A stretch of DNA of 64,000 nucleotides, from the NCBI GenBank assembly GCA_964242735.1, contig CAXTAK010000001.1, positions 336,851 to 400,850 on the forward strand, written 5' to 3'. The notes beneath the pieces were generated by a model. The model worked only from the letters and a program-made list of their open reading frames with translations. It did no database searches and was not told where the DNA came from. The translations under genes were made by a program, and so were the position numbers. Below, one piece after another: positions 1-9,088 of this stretch. This stretch comes from CADCUY01 sp964242735 (lineage in GTDB: Bacteria > Actinomycetota > Actinomycetes > Actinomycetales > Quadrisphaeraceae). Each line of letters starts with the position of its first letter. Position 1 is the stretch's first letter.

Positions 1-46
1 GCGCCGCGGTCCTCGGGCCCGTCCGGTTTGGTGCACCGACCCCGGG

Positions 47-1303
47 TCACCGGCCCTGCGCCCCCTGGACGACGTCCGCGCCGCGCTGCCGGTCCTGGCC
101 GCCTGCGGCCGGTGCGCGGGCGGCGGTGCGGCCCTGGCGCAGCAGGACCACCCAGGTGGCCAGGGCCACCGCTGCGATCCCGGCACCGATGCCGGCTGGC
201 GCGGCCAGGCCCGCACCGGCGGAGATCGCCGTGCCGCCGGCCCAGGGCCCGAGGGCGTTGCCGACGTTGAAGGCCGAGGTGGCGGACGCCGACGCGAGGG
301 TGGGCGCCTCGCCGGCCAGCGCCAGCACCCTGGCGGTCAGCGGAGCGGCGACCGCGAAGCCCGTCACGCCGAGGACCGCCACCAGGGCCACCGCAGCCAC
401 CGGGGACCGTGCCAGCAGCGCGAGCGCCGTCAGTGCCGCCGCGGTGCTGGCCAGGGCGACCACGACCGTGGCGCCGGGGTGGCGGTCGCCGAGGCGACCC
501 CCGGTCAGGGAGCCCACCAGGGCTCCGACGCCGAAGCCCGCCAGCACCACGGGGACGGCCGCCGCCGGCAGGCCGCTCACCTCGGTCAGCAGCGGTGAGA
601 CGTAGCTGAAGGCGGCGAAGACCGCGGCCTGGCCCAGTGCCGCGGTGGCCAGCACGAGCCAGAGCCGGCCGCTGCGGAAGGCCACGACCTCCGGCGCCAG
701 CCGCGGGCGCTGCGCGGGAGGGGCCTGGGTGGGCACGAGCCCGAAGATCCCCCCGACCGCGAGCAGGGTGAGGGCCGCCAGTGCCCAGAACGGTGCGCGC
801 CAGCCGAGCGACTGGCCCACGAGGGCGCCCAGGGGCACGCCGACGACGTTGGCCACCGTCAGGCCGCTGACCATGACCCCCAGCGCCCTGGTCCGGGAGG
901 CCGTCCCCGCCGCCTGGGCCACCACGACCGCCGCCACCGCCCAGAAGGCCCCGGTGGCCACGGCCGTGACGACGCGGGCGAGCAGCGCCAGGGCGAAGGA
1001 CGTGGACAGGGCCACCGCGACGTGCCCGGCGGCGAAGATCACCAGGGCGACCACGAGCGTGGTCCGCCGCGGCAGGCGCAGGGTCAGCGCCGCCATCGCC
1101 GGCGCGCCCACCACCATGCCCAGGGCGAAGGCGGAGATGAGCAGGCCGGCGCGGGGCAGCGAGACGCCGAGGTCCTCCGCCATCAGCGGGAGCAGTCCGG
1201 CGATCATGAACTCGGTGGTGCCCAGCAGGAAGATCGCGGCGGCCAGGACCCAGACGACGCGAGGCAGGCGCGGGTGGAGAGGGCTGACCCGGGGGGTGGT
1301 CAC
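47..1303 (-). CDS. MFS transporter, DHA1-type drug/metabolite exporter
   Basis: Encodes 418 residues with about twelve hydrophobic segments, the usual length and layout of a major facilitator superfamily exporter. The first helix holds FLLGTTEFMIAGLLP, typical of the AraJ/NepI/Cmx-like DHA1 branch that exports drugs, sugars or nucleosides by proton antiport. A basic loop LRLPRRT after the second helix fits the conserved MFS loop 2-3 motif. The start is a GTG preceded by a G-rich stretch. The last residues (GGQDRQRGADVVQGAQGR) are polar and low-complexity. The substrate cannot be told from sequence. It is transcribed away from the hydrolase gene at 1937. Confidence 0.85.
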   Translation of the reverse strand: MTTPRVSPLHPRLPRVVWVLAAAIFLLGTTEFMIAGLLPLMAEDLGVSLPRAGLLISAFALGMVVGAPAMAALTLRLPRRTTLVVALVIFAAGHVAVALSTSFALALLARVVTAVATGAFWAVAAVVVAQAAGTASRTRALGVMVSGLTVANVVGVPLGALVGQSLGWRAPFWALAALTLLAVGGIFGLVPTQAPPAQRPRLAPEVVAFRSGRLWLVLATAALGQAAVFAAFSYVSPLLTEVSGLPAAAVPVVLAGFGVGALVGSLTGGRLGDRHPGATVVVALASTAAALTALALLARSPVAAVALVAVLGVTGFAVAAPLTARVLALAGEAPTLASASATSAFNVGNALGPWAGGTAISAGAGLAAPAGIGAGIAAVALATWVVLLRQGRTAARAPAAGGQDRQRGADVVQGAQGR

Positions 1304-1847
1304 GGCAGGCCCCCGGTGCGGGCGCGGGCGGGTGGCGCGGAGCCGTCGTGCGGCGTGGGCCGGCTGGTGGCAGGCATCTCATCCCGTCGGTGTTCGCACC
1401 TGGTGGTGCGCTGCCGGGTCCGGGGCTGCGCTGCTGTCCTCGTGGTCGCCCGCGGTGGGGTGGGAGCGGAGGCTCTCCACGCCGGGACGATCACCTCCAG
1501 TAGAGCAGGGTTCGGGTGGTGCGTCCAGGGGGACGGGCCCCCCGGCCGGGTCGGCCGGAGATCGGGAGACCACGGCTCGCGCTGCCCTTGTGCCGGGCGC
1601 GGTGAGGGAGGATGCTGACCAGCGATCGATCGCGCGCCCCGGACCCGGCAGCGCACCCGAGTGGTGCCACACGGACGAGACCCGAGCCACGACCGTCGTC
1701 CGGGCCCTCGCCCCGACTCCTGTGGACCGGCGTGACCGGTGGCGCTGCTCGACACGACCACCGACGGCGTCCCCAGCTGACGGTCCAGCACCCCCTGCCG
1801 GACCTGCCCGACGCCTCCACGACACCCCCGAGCCAGAGGAGACGACG
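1304..1847. other. No convincing gene; GC-rich spacer
   Basis: About 540 bases between the divergent MFS and hydrolase units. Open frames exist on both strands, but their translations are Arg/Pro/Ala/Gly-rich and resemble no family I know. The only part with translation signals is the last ~15 bases, a purine-rich ribosome site in front of the small frame at 1848. Promoters for both flanking units must lie here, but I could not fix hexamers. Confidence 0.5.
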
Positions 1848-1940
1848 ATGATCCACCCTGAGGACGGGCCCTCGGGCCCGCTCACGCACCCGGACCCGGT
1901 CACGGCGCCGGTCGCGACGGTCCCGGTGGCCGCAGCGTGA
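1848..1940 (+). CDS. Short 30-residue frame coupled to downstream hydrolase
   Basis: An ATG follows a good ribosome site (AGAGGAGACGACG) and opens a 30-codon frame rich in Pro, Val, Ala and Asp. It ends in a TGA that overlaps the GTG of the hydrolase as GTGA. The hydrolase GTG has no strong ribosome site of its own, so ribosomes finishing this frame would plausibly re-initiate on it. No known peptide is recognisable. It may be only a translational leader. What is visible is the ribosome site and the overlap; the coupling is inference. Confidence 0.4.
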   Translation: MIHPEDGPSGPLTHPDPVTAPVATVPVAAA

Positions 1941-2740
1941 TCACCCGGAGGACGTTCTCCCGGGGCCTGGTCACCGGCGCCGCCGCCGCCGGGGCCGCCG
2001 GCCTCGCCGGGGCCCCGCCGGCGGCCGCCGCGTCGCGCAGCCGCGGCGTCCCCCGCGCGCAGGTGCGCGCCGACAACGTGGTCCTGGTGCACGGGCTCTT
2101 CGCGGACGGGTCCAGCTGGAGCGACGTCATCCGCCGGTTGCAGCGCACCGACCTGCGGGTGAGCGCGGTGCAGAACCCGCTGACCTCGCTAGAGGACGCC
2201 GTGGCCGAGACGCGCCGGGTGCTGGCCCTGCAGGTCGGGCCCACGGTGCTCGCCGGGCACTCGTGGTCGGGGACGGTCGTCAGCGAGGTCGGCGCCGACC
2301 CGGGGATCACCGGGCTCGTGTACGTCGCGGCACGGGCCCCGGACGCGGGGGAGGACTTCGCCGCCCTGGCGCAGCAGTACCCCGCCCCACCGGCCAGCGC
2401 GGGCATCCAGACCGTGGACGGCTACCAGCAGCTGAGCGAGGAGGCCTTCCTGCGCGACTTCGCCGGCGACGTCGAGCGCGACCGGGCGCGCGTCCTGCAC
2501 GCCGTCCAGGGGCGCAACACCACCACGCTCACGTCCGGGCGCACCACGGTGGCCGCCTGGCGCGTGAGGCCCACCTGGTACCAGGTCTCCACGCAGGACC
2601 GCACCATCGACCCCGGCCTCGAGCGGTTCCTCGCGCACCGCATGGGCGCCGCGACCATCGAGCTCGATGCCAGCCACCTCGCCCTGGTCTCCAGGCCCCG
2701 AGCGGTCGCCGACCTCATCCTCGCGGCCACCGGTCGCTGA
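1937..2740 (+). CDS. Tat-exported alpha/beta hydrolase
   Basis: 267 residues. The N-terminus reads TRRTFSRGLVTG followed by an Ala/Gly-rich hydrophobic run ending AAAA, a twin-arginine signal peptide, so the enzyme is probably folded in the cytoplasm and exported. The mature part is a small alpha/beta hydrolase of the EstC/PIR7-like type. VLVHGLFADGSSW forms the oxyanion strand and loop, AGHSWSG holds the nucleophile serine near residue 112, and DASHLAL near the end supplies the catalytic histidine. The natural substrate is unknown. The GTG start overlaps the short upstream frame. Confidence 0.85.
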   Translation: MITRRTFSRGLVTGAAAAGAAGLAGAPPAAAASRSRGVPRAQVRADNVVLVHGLFADGSSWSDVIRRLQRTDLRVSAVQNPLTSLEDAVAETRRVLALQVGPTVLAGHSWSGTVVSEVGADPGITGLVYVAARAPDAGEDFAALAQQYPAPPASAGIQTVDGYQQLSEEAFLRDFAGDVERDRARVLHAVQGRNTTTLTSGRTTVAAWRVRPTWYQVSTQDRTIDPGLERFLAHRMGAATIELDASHLALVSRPRAVADLILAATGR

Positions 2741-2773
2741 CCCGCGGCGTCCCCGCCGTGCCGCCCGAGCTAA

Positions 2774-3436
2774 CTAGCCGGACACCGCCCGGGCACTCCC
2801 GGACGCAGCGGTGGTGAGGAAGGGCGAGCGCTGGAGCCACTCCAGGCCACCGGCGAGGTCTGCCATGGCCAGGCCCACGTCGGCCTTGGTCACCGCCCTC
2901 GCGGTCAGACCAGGGGCGGCGTCCCCCAGGCGGTAGGTGCCGGCAGCGGGCCGCTCTACCAGGCGGGGCGGGCGCACGACGGTCCAGTCGAGGCCGGAGG
3001 CGCGCAGCAGCGCGTGCTCGGCCTCCCTGTCCGCGACGAGGTCGCGGACGACGCGGCGGGTGAACGCGGACAGGGCGCGGGCGTCCAGGCCCCGGCGGTC
3101 TCCCGGGAGGTCGATCCCGGCACCGGAGACGGCGACCACGCGCCTGGTGCCCGCCTCCGCCATGCCCGCCAGCACGCCCGGGAGGCTGGCGCGCCCGACG
3201 TCCGGGCCCGAGCGGGCGGTGACGCCGATGCACCACAGCACCGCGTCCACGCCGGTCAGGGCCCGGCGCACGGCGTCGGCGTCGCGCACGTCCAGGGCCA
3301 GCGGCGAGACCCCCGGAGCCACCGCGACGGCGGCTGCCGTGCGCGCGGCGGCGACCACCTCGTGCCCCTGTCCGGCGGCGGCCGCCACGGCATGACGGCC
3401 GACGCCACCCCCTGCCCCCAGGACGATGATCCTCAT
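2774..3436 (-). CDS. NAD(P)-binding oxidoreductase, NmrA/SDR-a type
   Basis: 220 residues from the ATG that begins MRIIVLGAGGGVGRHAV. This Rossmann GxGGxxG motif is typical of atypical (extended) SDR or NmrA-like proteins, which bind NAD(P) as sensors or reductases. Further family signs are VDAVLWCIG, VVAVSGAGI and the central DWTVVRPPRL. The frame stays open upstream to 3652, but that part is Arg/Pro-rich with no matching features, and the chosen ATG follows a GAGGGGG ribosome site. It faces the hydrolase gene tail-to-tail across about 30 bases. Confidence 0.8.
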   Translation of the reverse strand: MRIIVLGAGGGVGRHAVAAAAGQGHEVVAAARTAAAVAVAPGVSPLALDVRDADAVRRALTGVDAVLWCIGVTARSGPDVGRASLPGVLAGMAEAGTRRVVAVSGAGIDLPGDRRGLDARALSAFTRRVVRDLVADREAEHALLRASGLDWTVVRPPRLVERPAAGTYRLGDAAPGLTARAVTKADVGLAMADLAGGLEWLQRSPFLTTAASGSARAVSG

Positions 3437-3693
3437 GGCCAGCCCCCTCGTGTCCTCTCTCGCCCAGCGGTGAAGGCTCCCACGCCGCGGGCTGGTCGTC
3501 GACGAGGCCGCCTGGCCGGGTGCCGGCCGGTCGGCCGGTGTCCGGTCGCGACGCGCGCCGCGGGGTCGGTGCACGACATCGACCGGGACCCTGCCGACCG
3601 ACCGCTGCCTCAGGACCGGCGCCGGTGTCGGCGGGCGGGCGAGACTGTGCACCTGGCGGCACGCCGGGCACGTCGACGCGGGGGGGTGAGGGG

Positions 3694-4914
3694 GTGGCGC
3701 GGGTGCTGCGTCGGCGCAGGAGCGCCCTGGTCCTCGCCATCGGCGGTGTCCTGGTGCTGCTCGCCCTGGTCGACCTCGCCTTCGCGCAGCAGTGGTGGTC
3801 GGTGGGCCTGTCGTGGGCCGCCGCCGCCCTGGCCCTGGTGGGCCTGCTCCACCCCGACGACCGCCGCCGGGGCGCGGCGGCGGCCGCGGCGGCGGTCGTC
3901 TCCTGGGCGGGGACCGCGGTCCTGGTCGCGGCGTCCGCGGGCACCTTCAGCCTGGTGCAGACCGCCACCCTGCTGCTGCTGGTGGTACCGCGGTGGCGGT
4001 GCGCCGCCACCGCGGCCGACTGGGTGCTGGCTGGGGCGGTGGCCGTGGCGGCCGTGGCCGTGCCGCTCGGCGCGGGGGGGTCGGACGGGGCCACCCTGGC
4101 GGTCCTGGTGGTCGCCGCGGTGGCGGTGGCGGTGGCGGTGGCGGTCGTGCTGCGCGGGCAGGACGCCCAGCACCGGACCCTGGTGAGCGCGGTGCGTCGG
4201 GCCGAGCGCGAGGAGGTCGCCCGGGAGCTGCACGACGTGGTCGCCCACCACGTGACGGGCATCATCGTCGCCACCCAGGCGGCCCGCACGGTGGTCGGGA
4301 CCGACCCCGCGGCGGCGTCCGCGCCCGTGGCGTCGGCACTGGAGTCCATCGAGGTCGCCGGGTCGGAGGCGCTGGGCTCGATGCGGCGCCTGGTCGAGGT
4401 GCTGCGCGCCGGCCCCGCGGCCGGGGCGGGGTCCGCAGCGCCGCGGCTGCCGACACCGGTGCTCGCGGACCTGGACGACCTGGTGCAGCGCTTCCGTCGT
4501 GCTGGTGCCGTCGGTGCCGTCGAGCTGGCCGTCCCCCGCAGCGGTGCGGACGTCGGCCCGGACGCCGGGCAGCACCTCCCGGCGGAGGTCCAGGCAGCTG
4601 TGTACCGCGTGGTTCAGGAGAGCCTGACCAACGTGCAGCGCCACGCCCCGGGCGCAGCACTGGTCCGGGTCGACGTCGTTCGCGCGGCCGGTGAGGTCAC
4701 CGTCGGCGTGGCCGACTCCGGGGCCGCCCGCACCGCCGACCGCACCGCCGACCGGCGGGACCCCGTGGGCTCCCCGGCAGGCGGTTTCGGGCTCCTGGGC
4801 ATGCGCGAGCGCGTCGAGGCACTGGGCGGGACGCTGGGCGCCGGCCCGCGGGAGGGCGCGGGCTGGCTGGTCACCGCCGTGATCCCCCTGCCCGGCGGGG
4901 GGCGGGACGGGTGA
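3694..4914 (+). CDS. Sensor histidine kinase, DesK/NarL-type (HisKA_3)
   Basis: 406 residues from a GTG preceded by a GGTGAGGG ribosome site. The N-terminal ~150 residues form about four to five membrane segments without a large extracytoplasmic domain, as in DesK-like kinases. The dimerisation helix has VARELHDVVAHHVTG with the phospho-accepting His at about residue 180. The ATPase part shows QESLTNVQRHA (N box, about 308), VADSG (G1) and GGFGLLGMRERVEALGG (G2). It overlaps the following regulator gene as GTGA, so the two form a co-translated two-component pair. The signal is unknown. Confidence 0.9.
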   Translation: MARVLRRRRSALVLAIGGVLVLLALVDLAFAQQWWSVGLSWAAAALALVGLLHPDDRRRGAAAAAAAVVSWAGTAVLVAASAGTFSLVQTATLLLLVVPRWRCAATAADWVLAGAVAVAAVAVPLGAGGSDGATLAVLVVAAVAVAVAVAVVLRGQDAQHRTLVSAVRRAEREEVARELHDVVAHHVTGIIVATQAARTVVGTDPAAASAPVASALESIEVAGSEALGSMRRLVEVLRAGPAAGAGSAAPRLPTPVLADLDDLVQRFRRAGAVGAVELAVPRSGADVGPDAGQHLPAEVQAAVYRVVQESLTNVQRHAPGAALVRVDVVRAAGEVTVGVADSGAARTADRTADRRDPVGSPAGGFGLLGMRERVEALGGTLGAGPREGAGWLVTAVIPLPGGGRDG

Positions 4915-5567
4915 GCATCCGGGTCCTGGTCGCCGACGACCAGGAGATGGTGCGGGCAGGGTTCGCGCTGATCCTGTCCGCGCAGGACGACATCGACGTC
5001 GTCGCCCAGTGCGCCGACGGGGTCCAGGCGCTGGAGGCCGCCCGCCGGCTGCGCCCCGACGTCGCGCTCCTGGACATCCGGATGCCGCGCCTGGACGGGC
5101 TGGAGGTGACCCGGCTGCTCGCCGGCCCGACGGTGCGCGACCCGGTCCGGGTCGTGGTGGTCACCACCTTCGACCTCGACGAGTACGTGCACGCCGCCCT
5201 GCGCGGTGGCGCGGTGGGGTTCCTGCTCAAGGACGCCGGCCCCGCGCTCCTGGTCGAGGCGGTGCGCGCCGCGGCGGCGGGGGAGTCCCTGATCAGCCCC
5301 GCGGTGACCGTGCGCCTCCTGGCGCAGCTGTCGAGTCCGTCCCGTGCGGCCGCCAGGGCGCCGGACCAGCCCCTGACCCCGCGGGAGCTGGACGTGGTGC
5401 GCCTGGTGGCGCGGGGGCTGACGAACGCCGAGGTGGCCGGTGAGCTGTTCGTCTCCCTGGGCACCGTGAAGACGCACCTGGGCGCCGCGCAGGCGAAGCT
5501 GGGCGCCCGCAACCGGGTCGAGGTCGCCGCGTGGGCGTGGGAGGCCGGCGTGCTGGACGCCTCCTGA
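4911..5567 (+). CDS. Response regulator, NarL/FixJ family
   Basis: 218 residues. The receiver domain has the acidic pair VADDQ, the phosphorylation site D55 in LLDIRMP, the switch threonine in VVTTFD and lysine in FLLKDAG. A LuxR-type DNA-binding domain follows (about residues 150-212: LTPRELDVVRLVARGLTNAE ... SLGTVKTHL). The gene begins on a GTG inside the stop of the kinase gene, so it is surely its partner. Targets are not evident, though the DUF418 gene lies immediately downstream on the same strand. Confidence 0.92.
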   Translation: MSIRVLVADDQEMVRAGFALILSAQDDIDVVAQCADGVQALEAARRLRPDVALLDIRMPRLDGLEVTRLLAGPTVRDPVRVVVVTTFDLDEYVHAALRGGAVGFLLKDAGPALLVEAVRAAAAGESLISPAVTVRLLAQLSSPSRAAARAPDQPLTPRELDVVRLVARGLTNAEVAGELFVSLGTVKTHLGAAQAKLGARNRVEVAAWAWEAGVLDAS

Positions 5568-5588
5568 CCCGGCCGATCGGCCGAGGCG

Positions 5589-6683
5589 GTGCACCGCCGG
5601 GTCAGCCGACGTGCCGATGTGCCGCGGCGCCCGGGGCGCGAGGCTGCGGAGGTGCAGACCGCAGACACCTCCCCGCCGTCCCCGGTGACCGCGGTCCCGA
5701 CCCCCGCCAGCCCTCCGCGCATCGCCGCCCTGGACGTGCTGCGCGGGTTCGCGGTGTGCGGGATCCTGGTGGTCAACATCGAGCCGGTGACGGACTTCCG
5801 GGAGTCCACCGACGCGGCCCCGATCACCCTGGGGGACCCCAGCGGGTGGCTCCAGCTCTTCGTGCAGCAGCGGTTCTTCCCCATCTTCTGCCTGCTCTTC
5901 GGCATCGGGTTCTCCCTGCTCCTCACCTCGGCCGCGCGCCGCACCGCCCGGCCGCGGCTGCTGCTCCTGCGCCGGCTCCTGGTCCTGGCGCCGCTCGGCG
6001 CCCTGCACCAGGTGTGGCACCCGGGGGAGGCCCTGCTCCCGTACGCGCTCTTCGGTCTGCTGCTGCTGCTGCCCTCCTCCTGGCTGCCGCGGTGGACCGT
6101 GGCGCTCGGGGCCGGCGTGCTCGTCTGCGTGGCCCTGCTCGGCGCCCAGGGCGGCCTCGCCCTCGTCCCCGGTCTCCTCCTGCTCGGCTCGGTCCTGGTC
6201 CGCTACGGGGTCGTGGACCGGATCGGGACCTCGACCAGGGCGCCGCTGGTGTCCTTCGCGGTCTTCGCGCTGGCAGCGGTGCCCGCGGTGCTGTGGCAGC
6301 TGGACCGGCTGGAGTGGTCGGGCATCAGCAGCTCCTCCGCCGTCGCCGGGTTCGCGATGGCCGGGGCCTACGTGAGCGGTCTGCTGGTGCTGATGGGCAC
6401 GCGGGCGCGGGCTGCGCTGGAGGTGCTGTTCGCCCCCCTGGGCCGGATGGCGCTGACCAACTACGTCAGCGCGACGCCGGTCATGGTCCTGGCGGGCCGG
6501 GTGCTCGACCTGCCCCACAGCCGGTCCTGGACGCAGGTCCTCCTGGTGTGCGCGGCCATCCTCCTCGGCCAGTGGGTGCTGTCCACGCTGTGGCTGCGCC
6601 GCTACCGCCAGGGACCGCTGGAGTGGCTGTGGCGCCAGGCCACCTGGGCGCAGCGCCAGCCGCTGCCCCGCACCGCGGCGTGA
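5589..6683 (+). CDS. DUF418 (YeiB-like) membrane protein
   Basis: 364 residues in the longest form. After a short polar leader it reads RIAALDVLRGFAVCGILVVNI, the first helix and signature of YeiB/DUF418 proteins, followed by about eight more hydrophobic segments. The C-terminal DUF418 region (MALTNYVSATPVMVL ... GQWVLSTLWLRRYRQGPLEWLWR) is well conserved, with the family's closing GPLEWLWR. The function of the family is unknown. The start is uncertain: GTG at 5589 has a very close ribosome site, and a second GTG at 5652 follows GCGGAG and would give 343 residues. It follows the two-component pair by 21 bases and may be co-transcribed. Confidence 0.85.
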   Translation: MHRRVSRRADVPRRPGREAAEVQTADTSPPSPVTAVPTPASPPRIAALDVLRGFAVCGILVVNIEPVTDFRESTDAAPITLGDPSGWLQLFVQQRFFPIFCLLFGIGFSLLLTSAARRTARPRLLLLRRLLVLAPLGALHQVWHPGEALLPYALFGLLLLLPSSWLPRWTVALGAGVLVCVALLGAQGGLALVPGLLLLGSVLVRYGVVDRIGTSTRAPLVSFAVFALAAVPAVLWQLDRLEWSGISSSSAVAGFAMAGAYVSGLLVLMGTRARAALEVLFAPLGRMALTNYVSATPVMVLAGRVLDLPHSRSWTQVLLVCAAILLGQWVLSTLWLRRYRQGPLEWLWRQATWAQRQPLPRTAA

Positions 6684-7127
6684 GCAGCGGCCGTGAGCCG
6701 GTCGGCGCTCGGGTCGGACCAGAGGATCCCGGTGGACAGGCCCATGACGCTGCAGGTGTCGGAGTGCGCGAACCGGGTCCCACCGCCACCGGACCGTCCG
6801 TCCTGGACGGTCGGGCCGAAATCCTCCGTGAGCTGGGCGGAGACGCGGTCGACGTCGTGCACGCGGGACCCCAGGTGGTGGAACCCCCGGCGGGCTGCTC
6901 CCGCGGCAGCTCCGTGCACAGGCGTCGGGTCCGTCCTCGTGGGGAGCGATGACCTCGACGTCGGTGTCGCCCATGCACCCGAGCGCCATGTCGACGCGGG
7001 TGTCGACGGGCGCTCCTCGGTACCGCACCTGGTCCAGCGGTGCGTCCTCCAGGACGTGGAAGCCCGCGACGCCGTAGAGGGCTCGATCCTCCCGCACGCC
7101 ACGTCGAGGTCCGGGGTGACGACGCAC
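6684..7127 (-). pseudogene. Broken VOC (glyoxalase-like) family gene
   Basis: Two frames together spell one vicinal-oxygen-chelate protein. The first half (from 7127) contains APLDQVRYRGAPVDTRVDM and GDTDVEVIAPHEDGP. The second half, in another frame, contains GFHHLGSRVHDVDRVSAQL and GLSTGILWSDPSADR. Each half fits a glyoxalase_4-like protein of about 160 residues, so a frameshift lies near 6900-6930. The usual first strand of the fold is not obvious at the 5' end. No clear stop is found before the frame runs into the end of the DUF418 gene on the other strand. Most likely a decayed gene; a sequencing error is the alternative. Confidence 0.7.
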
Positions 7128-7154
7128 CGTGGTGCGGGGTGCCCGTCTGCCCGC

Positions 7155-7769
7155 TCACGCTCCGGTGCGGCGGTGGGCCCCGGCCCGCACGGCGATGAGG
7201 GCGTCCCGGGCGATGCGCGCCGCCCCGTCGTCGTCGACCGGCTCGTGGGTGACCAGCAGGCCGAGGAACAGCGGAGCCGCTACGGCCCGGGCCATGGCAT
7301 CGGCGTCGGTGTCGGTCGGCAGCTGGCCCAGGCCGACGGCGCTCGCCAGGCGGGCCCGGGCGGCCTCGAGCCGGTTCTCCCAGTAGGCCGAGACGGCTCC
7401 CATCAGCCCGGGGGAGTGGCCGGCGCCGGGCAGGATGGTGCGGGCGATCGCGGCGTCGGCGGGGGTCCGCAGCGTCGCGGCGACCGCCTGGGTGAGGGTG
7501 ACGAGGTCGACGTCGACGTCTCCGGTGTCCGGGATGGCCATCGCCCGGTCGACGTGGTCGACCACGGCGTCGGTGAGCAGCTGCTCCTTGGTGGCCCAGC
7601 GGCGGTAGACGGTGGTCTTGTGCACACCGGCGCACGCGGCGACGTCCTCCATCGACAGATCCGCGCCGTGGCGGCCGAGCTCCTCCAGCGCCGCCTGGAG
7701 CACCGCGGTGCGCACCCGCGCCGCGCGTCCCCCCGGGCGCCGGCTGCCCACGGCGTGGTCCTCGACCAT
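7155..7769 (-). CDS. TetR/AcrR family repressor
   Basis: 204 residues. The N-terminal helix-turn-helix (LEELGRHGADLSMEDVAACAGVHKTTVYRRW, roughly residues 30-62) is typical of TetR. The C-terminal part fits the TetR_C ligand-binding/dimer domain with ARTILPGAG and a Leu-rich helix. It is divergent from the SRPBCC-SDR pair with a 93-base spacer that probably holds shared promoter and operator, so it likely represses that pair and itself. The ligand is unknown. Confidence 0.88.
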   Translation of the reverse strand: MVEDHAVGSRRPGGRAARVRTAVLQAALEELGRHGADLSMEDVAACAGVHKTTVYRRWATKEQLLTDAVVDHVDRAMAIPDTGDVDVDLVTLTQAVAATLRTPADAAIARTILPGAGHSPGLMGAVSAYWENRLEAARARLASAVGLGQLPTDTDADAMARAVAAPLFLGLLVTHEPVDDDGAARIARDALIAVRAGAHRRTGA

Positions 7770-7862
7770 CGACCTCCTGTCGCGACACGCAGTTGCTTTT
7801 GGACGACCACTGTCCTACCGTCTCCTTGTGTCTACCAACAGTAGCGTCAAGGACGGTGCCTG

Positions 7863-8336
7863 ATGCGCGCCGTCGAAGCAGAGACCGACATCGCCGCGAG
7901 CCCGGAGGAGGTGTGGGCCGTGCTCACCGACTTCTCCTCCTACCCGGCCTGGACCGCGTTCATCCGGCGGGTGACCGGCCGCCCCGCGGTGGGCGAGCGG
8001 CTGGAGGTGGTGCTCGGGGCGACCGGGCGCCGCCCGGTCGTCGTGCACCCCACCGTCGTCGAGGCCACCCCGGGGGCCCGGTTCGCCTGGCAGGGGCGCC
8101 TGGGCCCGCCCGGGCTCTTCGCCGGTACCCACGAGTTCGTCCTGACGGACCTGCCCGGCGGCCGCACCCACCTGGTGCACCGCGAGTCCTTCCGCGGCGT
8201 GGTGCCCGCCGTGCTGCCCGGGTCACCGCGCGGCGCCCTGGCGGGCTTCACCGCCTTCAACGAGGCCCTCGGGCGGCGCGCCGAGCAGGTGGCCGCCCGG
8301 GCCGGGCTCGTGGAGCTGGCCGGGGGTCCCTCGTGA
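7863..8336 (+). CDS. SRPBCC (START/Bet v1-like) family protein
   Basis: 157 residues. It opens with AETDIAASPEEVWAVLTDFSSYPAWTAFI, the first strand and helices of a polyketide cyclase/dehydrase-type SRPBCC fold that binds hydrophobic ligands. THEFVLTDLPGGRTHLVHRESFRG forms the later strands, and a C-terminal helix closes the pocket. It overlaps the following SDR as GTGA, suggesting the two act on the same compound. A divergent TetR gene probably controls the pair. The ligand is not known. Confidence 0.85.
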   Translation: MRAVEAETDIAASPEEVWAVLTDFSSYPAWTAFIRRVTGRPAVGERLEVVLGATGRRPVVVHPTVVEATPGARFAWQGRLGPPGLFAGTHEFVLTDLPGGRTHLVHRESFRGVVPAVLPGSPRGALAGFTAFNEALGRRAEQVAARAGLVELAGGPS

Positions 8337-9088
8337 GCGGCCGCCTGGCCGGGTCCACCGCCCTGGTGACCGGCTCGACGGGGGGGATCGGGGCTGCCAC
8401 CGCCCGGGCGCTCGCCGCGGAGGGCGCGACCGTCGTGGTCAGCGGGCGCGACCGCGACCGCGGCCTGGCCGTCGTCCGCGACATCACCGACCTCGGCGGT
8501 GCGGCGAGCTTCGTGGCGGCCGACCTCGCCGGCGGCGCCGGCGCCGTGCGCGCCCTGGCCGCCGAGGCGGTCGAGGCCGCCGGCGGGCGGATCGACGTCC
8601 TGGTGAACAACGCGGCGCTGGCCGTCGCGCCCGGGCCGACGGCCGAGCTGGGCGAGGACGTGATCGACGGGGCGCTGGCGGTCAACGTCAAGGCCCTCCT
8701 GGTGCTGACCGGCGCGCTGGCCCCGCTGATGGCCGCGCGCGGCGAGGGCGCCGTGGTGAACATCGGGTCGATCAACGGCAGGACCGGCATGGCCGGGTTC
8801 GCCCTGTACGGGGCGACGAAGGCGGCGCTGGAGTCCATGACCCGGTCCTGGGCGGCGGAGTACGGGCCCTTCGGCGTGCGGGTCAACGCCGTCGTCCCCG
8901 GTCCCACCCTGACCGAGCAGGTGGCGGGCATGGTCGACCAGCTGGCCCCGCTGCTCGCCCGCACCCCGTCCCGGCGCGCGAGCGCCCTGGCGGAGGTCTG
9001 CGAGGCCGTGGTGTTCCTGGCCAGCGACCGGGCGGGCAACATCCACGGCGTCACCCTGCCCGTCGACGGCGGCCTGACCGCCGTGTGA
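8333..9088 (+). CDS. SDR family oxidoreductase
   Basis: 251 residues from the GTG inside the stop of the SRPBCC gene. Classical short-chain dehydrogenase: GSTGGIGAATARAL binds the cofactor, LVNNAA follows, and the catalytic Ser (NIGSINGR) and YGATK are all present. The C-terminus FLASDRAGNIHGVTLPVDGG is the usual end of the FabG-like branch. VVVSGRDRDRG after the second strand suggests NADP(H). The substrate is unknown; the operon link suggests it reduces the SRPBCC ligand or a relative. Confidence 0.9.
   Translation: MSGRLAGSTALVTGSTGGIGAATARALAAEGATVVVSGRDRDRGLAVVRDITDLGGAASFVAADLAGGAGAVRALAAEAVEAAGGRIDVLVNNAALAVAPGPTAELGEDVIDGALAVNVKALLVLTGALAPLMAARGEGAVVNIGSINGRTGMAGFALYGATKAALESMTRSWAAEYGPFGVRVNAVVPGPTLTEQVAGMVDQLAPLLARTPSRRASALAEVCEAVVFLASDRAGNIHGVTLPVDGGLTAV

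Noticed and set aside
4614..7127. A minus-strand open frame of 837 codons
   Set aside because: It runs opposite the response regulator and DUF418 genes; the translation is low-complexity Arg/Gly/Pro/Gln. Only its first ~80 codons are meaningful, as half of the broken VOC gene.
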